Shown here: positions 23,965 to 31,195 of the stretch, piece after piece
How the letters are laid out: each line of letters starts with the position of its first letter
Numbering within the stretch: the stretch's first letter is position 1
From: Myxococcales bacterium UBA1660
GTDB lineage: Bacteria; Myxococcota_A; Polyangia; Polyangiales; Houyiibacteriaceae
DNA length: 64,000 nt
Assembly: GCA_002320815.1 (NCBI GenBank)
Contig: DCLA01000072.1
Location: 62,001-126,000 of the forward strand
Direction of reading: 5' to 3'
The notes under the pieces: model-generated
Told to the model about the DNA's origin: nothing
The model's database searches: none
Seen by the model: only the letters and a program-made list of their open reading frames with translations
Made by a program: the position numbers and the translations under genes

Positions 23965-25837
23965 GGGTCCCCTCCCGGACCGCGGCCCAGCGCTCCCCGT
24001 CGAGCGGCACGTAGCGCTCGCCGTCGAGGACGAAGAGGGGCCCCTCGACCTCGGCCGGGTCGACGCCCTCCTTGGCGAAGGTGGTCTTGCGGACCTTGTG
24101 GGTTCCCGTGGTGTCCAGGGCGCGGACCACTCGGACGAAGCGCGGGCGCGCATACGCCGGCAGGCGGGCGGCGGCGCGCGCGAAGGCGGCGGGATCGAAC
24201 TCGCCGGCGGGGACCACCACCGCCAGGCCCGCGCGGCCCTCGTGGCCGGGGACCGCGACGCCGACCACGGTGACCTCGGCGAGGGCCTCGCTCTCGCCCA
24301 GGGTGTCGGCCACCTCCGCCGTGGAGACGTTCTCGCCCTTCCAGCGGAAGGTGTCCCCGATGCGGTCGACGAAATAGAAGTAGTCGTCTTCGTCGCGGCG
24401 CAGGAGGTCCCCGCTGCGGAAGTAGCGGTCCCCGGTGCGGAAGACGTCGTGGAGGACCTTCTTCCGGGTGGCGTCCTCGCTCGTATAACCGCGGAAGTCG
24501 GTGGCCGCGGTGAGCGGGCGATCGCTGAGCTTCACCAGGAGCTCCCCCGGCTCGCCGATGTCGGTGTCGATCAGGAAGCCGTACCGGTCCCGGACGTGCT
24601 CGTCGCGGTCGACGTCGTACTTCACCAGGCGCATCCACCCGCTGCGCCGGAGGGGCACGTGGCCCACCGCGCCGACCCGGCCCTCGAGGTTGATGATGAA
24701 GCCCGGGGCCTCGGTGGCGGCATAGAACTCCCGGACCAGGGGGATCTGAAAGCGCTCCTGGAAGCGGGGCCACACGTCGGGCCGCAGACCATTGCCCACG
24801 GCGACGCGCACCCGGTGACCCGTCTCGCCCTCGCGCTCGGGCGCGGCGACCAGGTAGCGACAGAGCTCGCCGATGTAGAGGAGCGCGGTGGCGCCGTAGC
24901 GGTGCACATCGTCCCAGTAGGCGCTGGCCGAGAAGCCGTCGCGGATGGCCATGGTGGCGCCGGCGGCGATGCAGCTCCCGGCGCCCAGCATGAACCCGCT
25001 GGCGTGGTAGAGGGGCAGCGGCGAGTAGAGCACGTCGCCCGGGCCCAGCTCGAAGACCAGCTCGGCGAAGCCGGCCGCGGCGGTGACCGCGCGGCCATGG
25101 GAGATGCGGCAGGGCTTGGGCAGGCCGGTGGTCCCGCTGGTGTAGATGTAGATGAAGTCCGGCTCGTCGGCCTTCTCGCCCCCGAGGAGCATCTTGGCCT
25201 TGGCGCTCAAGGCTTCGGTCATCGGGCGGCGCACCGGCGCGAAGGTCTCGCTGGGCGCGTGGGCCAGGGCGGTCTCCAGGGGCGCGTCGCGCTCCCCGTA
25301 GACGAGGGGATCGCGGTCGAGGGCGCGCAGCGCCTCCTCGAAGCGGCGCTCGGCCACGACCAGCCGCGGCGCCGCCGAGTCGATGGCGTGGGCGAGCTGA
25401 CGGCCTTCGAGGTGGTGGTTCACCAGGGCCGCGGTGCCCCCCGCGCGCGCGACGCCCAGGACCAGGGCGACGTAAGCGGGCGCGTTGGTCCCCACCAGCG
25501 CCACGACGTCCCCGGCGCCCACCCCGCGCTCGGCCAGCACGTGGGCGATGCGGGAGGTGCGCCGGTCGAGGTCGCCCCAGGTGAGCCGCTCGGTGTCCAT
25601 CACGAAGGCGAGCCCGCCGGGATCCTTGGCCGCGTTGCGGATGGCCGCGTCGACCAGGGTGCCGCCCGCCGCGGCGCTGGCCACCAGCGGCAGGGTCCCC
25701 AGGGCGAGCCGCGGCAACGCGCCGAGCTCCTGCTTCAGGGGTTCGCGATAGGAGCTGCGCCCCAGGCCGCGCACCACGTCCTTGGCGGTGCCGAAGGTGG
25801 CGTCGAAGAGACGAGCGAAGCGGGACTCACCAGCCAT
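23954..25837 (-). CDS. Long-chain acyl-CoA synthetase (FATP-like AMP-binding enzyme)
   Basis: 627 residues. ATP-binding motif YTSGTTGLPK (about 225-234), the substrate-binding EFYAATEAPGFI, then GDRYFRSGDLLRRDEDDYFYFVDRIGDTFRWKGENVSTAEV with the hinge and GENV motif, and the C-terminal lid with a lysine in THKVRKTTFAKEGV. These show an adenylate-forming enzyme that activates fatty acids as acyl-CoA. The order and length are those of very-long-chain/fatty-acid-transport type synthetases. Its stop overlaps the downstream AraC gene start. It may act on exogenous lipids, feeding the acyl-CoA dehydrogenase and thioesterase located elsewhere in the window. Confidence 0.94.
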   Translation of the reverse strand: MAGESRFARLFDATFGTAKDVVRGLGRSSYREPLKQELGALPRLALGTLPLVASAAAGGTLVDAAIRNAAKDPGGLAFVMDTERLTWGDLDRRTSRIAHVLAERGVGAGDVVALVGTNAPAYVALVLGVARAGGTAALVNHHLEGRQLAHAIDSAAPRLVVAERRFEEALRALDRDPLVYGERDAPLETALAHAPSETFAPVRRPMTEALSAKAKMLLGGEKADEPDFIYIYTSGTTGLPKPCRISHGRAVTAAAGFAELVFELGPGDVLYSPLPLYHASGFMLGAGSCIAAGATMAIRDGFSASAYWDDVHRYGATALLYIGELCRYLVAAPEREGETGHRVRVAVGNGLRPDVWPRFQERFQIPLVREFYAATEAPGFIINLEGRVGAVGHVPLRRSGWMRLVKYDVDRDEHVRDRYGFLIDTDIGEPGELLVKLSDRPLTAATDFRGYTSEDATRKKVLHDVFRTGDRYFRSGDLLRRDEDDYFYFVDRIGDTFRWKGENVSTAEVADTLGESEALAEVTVVGVAVPGHEGRAGLAVVVPAGEFDPAAFARAAARLPAYARPRFVRVVRALDTTGTHKVRKTTFAKEGVDPAEVEGPLFVLDGERYVPLDGERWAAVREGTHRL

Positions 25838-25882
25838 CGCCGGCAGCTTACACGCTCGGGTGGGGCGACCGCGTCGGCGGCG

Positions 25883-27496
25883 TCAACGAGGGCGTTCGAG
25901 GGCGCTCCACTCGCAGACGAAGACCAGGTCGTCGCCCTCGCGGTGGTAGCGGGAGTCGCTCATGGTGGCGCCCACCAGCTCCAGGCCGCGGTGGAGGTAG
26001 CCGGCGACGCGCGCGGCGATGCACTCCGCGAAGACCACCCCATCGCCGATGCGCATGCGGGCGTGGCGATCGTCCACCGACTCCACCATCCAGCTCCCCA
26101 CGTCGTAGTAGAGCCGGTAGATCTCGCCGCTGGTGTCGAGGAAGGGCGCGATGCCCTCCTTGAGCCCCTGGCGCCGGAACACCTCGTAGGGGCCACCGTC
26201 GCCGAATGCGTAGTCGGCGCTGGCGGCGCCGGTGGCGAAGGCCAGGCGGTAGGTGGCCAGATCTCCCCAGAGGCGCTCGGCGGCCTCGGTGAGCTCGAAC
26301 ATCACGCCGCCGTCGTACCAGTTGGAGACCATCACCGGCGTCTGCAGCGCCAAGCGCACCGGCGCGCTGCAGAGCTCGACGATGCGCGCCAGGCCCTCCT
26401 CGCCCTGGATGGCCACCAGATACGCCAGGGTGGCCTTGATCGCCGCGCCCTTCACGCGCCACTTCAGGGGGGCCGGCGGCGGGTAGGTCGCGTGGCGCCC
26501 GAGCTGGGGCTCGGCCTCGTCGAGGGCCCGGGAGCGGACCAGGCCGTCGTCGATGCGCCGCTTTCGTTCGCGCCGCTCGCGCTCGAAGAACGAACCGGCG
26601 TAGTCGCCCAGCCGCACGGTGCGGCCCTCTTCTTCGGCGAGCGCGCGCTGGATGGCGCCCAGGCGCTCGGCCACGCTGAGGGCGGTCTCCGGGCGCATCG
26701 CCGGGTCCTTGGCGAGGAGCACGAAGAGGAGCTGGACGATCTCCGGCGGGACGTCCTCGCGCTCGTCCATGATGTCCGGCGGGGGCTCGTGGAGGATCCG
26801 GCGGGCGCCCTCGGCCCCATCGGAGCCGTGGTAGAGCCGCCGGCCGGCCAGGAGCTCGTAGAGCACCACGCCCAGGGCGAAGAGGTCGGCGCGCCGATCG
26901 GGCTCTTCGAAGCGGAGCTGCTCGGGGGCCATGTAGCCCACCTTGCCCTTGAGCACGCCGGTGCTGGTGGCGGCCCGATCCTCGTCTTCGCTGGACCCCG
27001 GTGCGGCCTTGGCGATCCCGAAGTCGGCGATGCGCGCCCGGCCGGCGAAGTCGATGAGCACGTTGTGCGGAGAGACGTCCCGGTGGACCACCAGGAGCCC
27101 GCCGGCCTGTTCGTGCACCGCGTGGAGGCCAAGGGCGATCTGCCGGGTCACGTCCACGCAGACCTGCAGCGGCATCTCCTCGTCGAGGCGCTTCACCGCC
27201 GAGTAGAGCTCGGCCAGCGAGATCCCGTCGACGTAGTCCATGGCCAGGTAGGGGCCGTCGGTGTCCCGTCCCGTGCCGTGGACCTTCAGCACGTTGGGGT
27301 GGGTGACGTTGCCCGCCAGGCGGGCTTCGTCGAACAGAGTGCGACGGGCGCGGGGATCGTCCCGGAGGTGCGGATGCAGCCGTTTGACCGCGAAGAGAGC
27401 CCCGGAGCGGTCCCCCCGCTCGACCGCTACGTAGACCCTCGCCATGCCGCCCGAGGCGATCTCGCAGAGATGTCGGTATCCACGAGGCGAAGCCAT
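25883..27496 (-). CDS. Ser/Thr protein kinase with myxobacterial-type C-terminal domain
   Basis: 537 residues. Kinase domain at about 7-275: glycine loop EIASGGMARVYVA, K38 in FAVKRL, HRDVSPHNV (D140), DFG (D158), and APE in KVGYMAPEQL, so it looks active. No transmembrane segment, so it is cytosolic. The C-terminal 200 residues (PLKWRVKGAAIKATLAYLVA to VFVCEWSALERPR) resemble the conserved domain seen in many myxobacterial proteins of the TIGR02265/DUF2378 type, which may sense a ligand or partner (assignment inferred). Its start lies at 27496, and the divergent regulator starts 29 bp away, so the pair likely works together. Confidence 0.9.
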   Translation of the reverse strand: MASPRGYRHLCEIASGGMARVYVAVERGDRSGALFAVKRLHPHLRDDPRARRTLFDEARLAGNVTHPNVLKVHGTGRDTDGPYLAMDYVDGISLAELYSAVKRLDEEMPLQVCVDVTRQIALGLHAVHEQAGGLLVVHRDVSPHNVLIDFAGRARIADFGIAKAAPGSSEDEDRAATSTGVLKGKVGYMAPEQLRFEEPDRRADLFALGVVLYELLAGRRLYHGSDGAEGARRILHEPPPDIMDEREDVPPEIVQLLFVLLAKDPAMRPETALSVAERLGAIQRALAEEEGRTVRLGDYAGSFFERERRERKRRIDDGLVRSRALDEAEPQLGRHATYPPPAPLKWRVKGAAIKATLAYLVAIQGEEGLARIVELCSAPVRLALQTPVMVSNWYDGGVMFELTEAAERLWGDLATYRLAFATGAASADYAFGDGGPYEVFRRQGLKEGIAPFLDTSGEIYRLYYDVGSWMVESVDDRHARMRIGDGVVFAECIAARVAGYLHRGLELVGATMSDSRYHREGDDLVFVCEWSALERPR

Positions 27497-27524
27497 GGTG
27501 CACAATGTTACCCGACTGGAACGC

Positions 27525-29126
27525 ATGAAGCTCCGAAGCCTCGCTCAAAAGACTCACGCGGACGTTTGCTCCGGGCTGTTGCACAACGCGCGCGACGTCC
27601 TCGAGCAGCTCCGCGCGGAGGGGAGCGACGAGGCGCGAGCGTGGGAGGCGGCCATCGTCTGCGCCCGGCGGCTGGTCGACGCGGACGCCGGGCCCTGCCC
27701 GGACCTCGAGGGGCTCACCGGACCGGCGGCGCTCCTGGCCGTGGCCCACCGCGAGCGCGAGGCGCTGATCGGGTGGGATCTCCCGGCGCTGGAGCGGATG
27801 GCCGCGGTGCGCGCGCGCATCGGCGGGACCGACCGGGGCGAGCGGCGCGCGGCGGCCTGGGCGAAGATCCTGCGGGGCGAGGTCGAGGGGCTGGCCGACG
27901 AGGGCCGGGCCCTGCACGCCGCCGGATCCCAGGCCCAGGACGCCAGCATGGTCATCGACGCCCAGCTGGTCCGGGCGATGGCCGCGCTCACCGAGGACGA
28001 TCTCGAGGAGGCCACCAGCCTGGCCCGGCGCGCCTCGCGGATGGCCCGCACCGAAGGGCTCCGGGGCGAACGATTCCTGGCCTCGATCCTCTTGGCCCGG
28101 GTGCGTCGCCGCGCGGGTCGGCCTCATCTGGCCACGCGGATCCTCTCCGCCTTGACCCCGATCGCGCCGCCGCCCTGGCAGGGGTGGCTCGTGTGGGAGC
28201 GGGTCCTGGCCGGGTCGCGGATCTTCCTGGAGTCGGACACCGATCCCCTCGTGGGCGCGCCGGACGTGCCCGCGGTGCGCGCCGCCGCGAGTCTCATCGG
28301 CTGGCTCCGGGCGGCGCGGGCGGGCGACGCCGAGGCCTTCGACGAGCGCCGCGACGCGACCTTGGCGCACACCGCCGGCTTCCGCGACATGGTCCGCGAG
28401 GCCACCGCGCTGGCCGCCGCCCTGGACCCGCGGGTGGCCATCGGCGAGGTCCCGCCCCGACTCGGGGCCTGGGCCCGGGGCGACGAAGAGGAGACCCCCG
28501 CCGGCCTCCACGGGATCGTGGGGCCGCCCGACGGGCCGGCGGACTCGACCATCGCCTCGGTGGTGGCGCGGCCGGATCGAGCGCCGCGGCGGATCCTGCG
28601 GGTCGCGGTGCCCTTGCTCCAGGCCGAAGGGGACGACCCGATGCGGCTCGAGCGAACCCGGCTCCGGCGGGGGCGGGTGGACACGGCGGTGGCCGCGCTG
28701 GCCCTCGCTGGCGCCAAGGGGCTCCCCGACCCGGTGCTCTTCGAGAAGGCCTACGAGTTCGAGTTCGTCCCCTCGCTCCACGCGGGGATCCTGGACGTGC
28801 TGGTCCACCGGATGCGCGCGCGCCTCGAGGGCGCGGCGACCGTCCATCGGGGTGGGGGGACCCTCCGCCTCGAGCCCCACGGAGTCCTCGTCCTGCCCGA
28901 TCCCCGCTGCGTGGAGCACGTCGAAGATCGGCTGCTGCGGGTGATCGCCCGCCACGGTGGGGTGACCACCCGGCAAGCGGCCCAGGAGCTGGACGTCAGC
29001 GTGCGCACCGCCCAGCTCGCGCTCCGCCGGCTCCTGGAGAGCGGCGACTGCGTACTCAACCGCGACGGCCGGCGCGTGGAGTACCTGGTGGAGGACACCA
29101 CCTTCACCGAGCCCACCCGCTACTGA
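27525..29126 (+). CDS. Winged-helix regulator with helical repeat region
   Basis: 533 residues from ATG 27525; ATG 27495 is possible and would share two bases with the kinase start. The N-terminal 330 residues are Ala/Leu/Arg-rich helices in TPR-like packing (LLHNARDVLEQLRAEGSDEA, LEEATSLARRASRMARTEGL). The C-terminal 200 hold a region VDTAVAALALAGAKGLPDPV, LFEKAYEFEFVPSLHAGILD, LVHRMRARLEG and a final winged helix RVIARHGGVTTRQAAQELDVS, VRTAQLALRRLLESG. It resembles myxobacterial regulators with an OmpR-like C-terminal fold and no receiver. Divergent from the Ser/Thr kinase with a tiny gap, so it may be the kinase target (inference). Confidence 0.75.
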   Translation: MKLRSLAQKTHADVCSGLLHNARDVLEQLRAEGSDEARAWEAAIVCARRLVDADAGPCPDLEGLTGPAALLAVAHREREALIGWDLPALERMAAVRARIGGTDRGERRAAAWAKILRGEVEGLADEGRALHAAGSQAQDASMVIDAQLVRAMAALTEDDLEEATSLARRASRMARTEGLRGERFLASILLARVRRRAGRPHLATRILSALTPIAPPPWQGWLVWERVLAGSRIFLESDTDPLVGAPDVPAVRAAASLIGWLRAARAGDAEAFDERRDATLAHTAGFRDMVREATALAAALDPRVAIGEVPPRLGAWARGDEEETPAGLHGIVGPPDGPADSTIASVVARPDRAPRRILRVAVPLLQAEGDDPMRLERTRLRRGRVDTAVAALALAGAKGLPDPVLFEKAYEFEFVPSLHAGILDVLVHRMRARLEGAATVHRGGGTLRLEPHGVLVLPDPRCVEHVEDRLLRVIARHGGVTTRQAAQELDVSVRTAQLALRRLLESGDCVLNRDGRRVEYLVEDTTFTEPTRY

Positions 29127-29219
29127 GCCGGGAGCGGAGCGCTTCGTGCTTCCCAACGCGCGGGCGACCCTTTAGGCTCCAGGGCACAACGGCCGCAAGG
29201 GCGGCCGGGGGAGCAAGAC

Positions 29220-29606
29220 ATGCCGACGTGGGCCGAGGTTCAGGAATACGCGCGCTCGAAGTACAAGCTCGCGGAGGACAAGGAAAACAGCTTCAAGCTG
29301 GTCTTCGAGTACCAGAACAAGCGCTTGCAGGCGGTCATCGTCTCGCGCTTCGAAGCGATGAACCGCGAGTGGTGCGACTTCGCCTCCGCCGCGTGTCGTC
29401 TGAACCAGATGAACCCCGAGGTCGCGCTGCGGAAGAACTTCGACTTCGCGGTGGGAGGCCTGGCCCTCGACCGCGAGATCTACGTCGTCCGCTACAGCGT
29501 GCAGATGGCCACCATGGACATGGAGGAGTTCGAGCTCCCGCTCCACGTCGTGGCCTCCACCGCGGACAAGATCGAGCAAGAGTTCGCCGCCGCCGACGAC
29601 TTCTAG
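29220..29606 (+). CDS. Small acidic protein, possible YbjN/secretion-chaperone-like fold
   Basis: 128 residues with GGGGGAG upstream of the ATG at 29220. No signal peptide. Its pattern is a helix (TWAEVQEYARSKYKLAEDKE), strands (SFKLVFEYQNKRLQAVIVSR), a middle segment EVALRKNFDFAVGGLALDRE, a long strand YVVRYSVQMAT, and a final helix (VASTADKIEQEFAAADDF). This alternation resembles YbjN and type III secretion chaperones, and also the last 130 residues of the protease-like protein at 29906. This is fold inference. It is followed after 4 bp by a membrane protein gene and is the first gene of that cluster. Confidence 0.75.
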   Translation: MPTWAEVQEYARSKYKLAEDKENSFKLVFEYQNKRLQAVIVSRFEAMNREWCDFASAACRLNQMNPEVALRKNFDFAVGGLALDREIYVVRYSVQMATMDMEEFELPLHVVASTADKIEQEFAAADDF

Positions 29607-29610
29607 GGCG

Positions 29611-29904
29611 GTGCGTCGCCCTCTCTGGGTGAACGTCGTCCACGGGCTCGTCCTCCTCAACTTCCTGACGGGGATGGGCTACGCCGCCTATGTCCTCTTC
29701 GTGGTGCTCGCGCCCGAAGGGGGCGGCGGACCTCTGTGGAGCCGCGCGGCCGAGGTGCCCATGGAGCTGATGGCTCGCCGTCGGCTCTACGCCCTCGAGT
29801 TCTGGGTCGCCTTCGCCGGCTTCGCCGTCTATCTCGCGCTGACGGAGATCGTTCCCCGGATGCGCGTCGGACCCGAGCCCGCGAGCCCACCGGAAGGGGA
29901 GTGA
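29611..29904 (+). CDS. Small two-helix membrane protein
   Basis: 97 residues from GTG 29611. Two hydrophobic segments (VNVVHGLVLLNFLTGMGYAA followed by YVLFVVLAP, and LYALEFWVAFAGFAVYLALT) are separated by a loop with APEGGGGPLWSRAAEVPMEL. The short tails are polar. No domain recognised. It begins 4 bp after the chaperone-like gene and ends one base before the next start, so the three are co-transcribed. Two transmembrane helices are consistent with a membrane anchor or pore former next to a caspase-like protease. Confidence 0.75.
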   Translation: MRRPLWVNVVHGLVLLNFLTGMGYAAYVLFVVLAPEGGGGPLWSRAAEVPMELMARRRLYALEFWVAFAGFAVYLALTEIVPRMRVGPEPASPPEGE

Positions 29905-29905
29905 G

Positions 29906-31150
29906 ATGAAGTCATGGGGGAAGCCCGGCGAAACCGCCGGCGAGGAAGCCGCACCCGCGAAGCCGGAGGCCGTGAAGCCCGCCGAGCCCGCGCCGTCGGG
30001 CCCGAAGCCGGAGCCCGAGCTGCCGTCGGGGTGGCAGACCAAGAAGGCCAGCGGGGTCAAAGCCTGGGGCGAGGGCCGTCGCACCGACGACCCCGACAAG
30101 CGCAAGGTGCTCGAGCCCCTCGGCGCCGGCGTGGGGGACGGGAAGAGCTTCCTCTTCCTCTTCGGCCTCAAGGTGCACTCGGCCAACGACCGCAAGCTCT
30201 TCGACATGGCCCGGGCCCACATCGACGACGACGTGGAGGTCCTCCGCCAGCAGGGCTTCACCGTGGTCATCGACGAGGAGGCCACCCACCGGGAGATGGT
30301 CGAGGCCTTCTACGGCAAGGGCGAGGGCGTGGATTCGCTGGCGCCCGCTGGCGTGTTCTGGCTGGCCCACGGGCACGACGACGGCGCGGTCGAGACCAGC
30401 GACGGTGGCGTGGTGAAGCCGGGGGACCTCGACCCGACGCAGGTGCACCCCGAGCTGAAGCTGGTCGTCTTCGCCGCCTGCTACACCGGCTCCTGCTCGC
30501 AGACCTGGCGCAAGGCGCTGGGCGGCAAGCCCCTGGTCGTCGGTTGGGGGCGGCCGGTGACCATCGACCGCGCGGTGGACTTCCTCACCGCCGACGACGA
30601 GACCGAGACCGACCTCGACGACCTCCTGCGCCGCTACATCCTGGGCAGCGCGCCGGTGCCCGCCGAGGTGGAGATGCGCTGGTCCCCGCTGACCTCCGCC
30701 GCGAGCGAGGGCCGCGGCACCGATTTGGCCCAGCGGCTGGAAGGCACCGTGTCCATCCTCCGCGGCAAGGCGCTCCCCGCGCAGGAGGAAGGCGACGCGG
30801 CCTTCGTGGTCGACGTGCCCCTCGGCGACGGCCGCTGGCATCGGGCGCGCATCTTCATCGTCGACGGCAACGAGCCCTTCGCCGAGGGGGAGCTGCTCCT
30901 CGGCGTGGAGTGCGACGTGGGCGAGCTGAGCAACGTGGTCGACGTGCCGATGCTCCTCAGCGGGATCCCCCAGAACCGCTACGCGCGCGCGATGCTGGTC
31001 CAGGGCGCCAAGGAGATGCCCACCATCGTGACCCAGGGCTTCGCGCCGCTCACGCGGGTCCGCGACATGGACGCGGCGGCGTTGGTCTTCCAGTGCTGCC
31101 AGTACGCCGACGTGCTGGAGAAGCGCATCTTCGGCGGCGACTCGGGGTGA
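29906..31150 (+). CDS. Caspase-like (clan CD) peptidase domain protein
   Basis: 414 residues. After a Pro/Glu/Lys-rich N-terminus (1-75), the domain FLFLFGLKVHSANDRKLFDM to about 220 shows a caspase/CHAT-like order: FGLKVHSANDRKLFDMARAH, DVEVLRQQGFTVVIDEEAT, then FWLAHGHDDG (likely catalytic H155) and VVFAACYTGSCS (likely Cys192). Both strand-loop contexts fit a His-Cys dyad protease. The C-terminal 130 residues (AAFVVDVPLGDGRWHRARIF to VFQCCQYADVLEKRIFGG) look like the small 128-residue protein upstream. It starts one base after the membrane-protein stop. Targets and activation signal are unknown. The assignment rests on motifs, not a full match. Confidence 0.68.
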   Translation: MKSWGKPGETAGEEAAPAKPEAVKPAEPAPSGPKPEPELPSGWQTKKASGVKAWGEGRRTDDPDKRKVLEPLGAGVGDGKSFLFLFGLKVHSANDRKLFDMARAHIDDDVEVLRQQGFTVVIDEEATHREMVEAFYGKGEGVDSLAPAGVFWLAHGHDDGAVETSDGGVVKPGDLDPTQVHPELKLVVFAACYTGSCSQTWRKALGGKPLVVGWGRPVTIDRAVDFLTADDETETDLDDLLRRYILGSAPVPAEVEMRWSPLTSAASEGRGTDLAQRLEGTVSILRGKALPAQEEGDAAFVVDVPLGDGRWHRARIFIVDGNEPFAEGELLLGVECDVGELSNVVDVPMLLSGIPQNRYARAMLVQGAKEMPTIVTQGFAPLTRVRDMDAAALVFQCCQYADVLEKRIFGGDSG

Positions 31151-31195
31151 GGCGGGCGCGACCCCGCTCGTCGGGGTCGCCCTGGAGGATCCGCC

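Noticed and set aside
29611..29904. Bacterial gasdermin as the membrane partner of the caspase-like protein
   Set aside because: 97 residues with two hydrophobic helices is too small and of the wrong composition; gasdermins are about 250 residues with beta strands.
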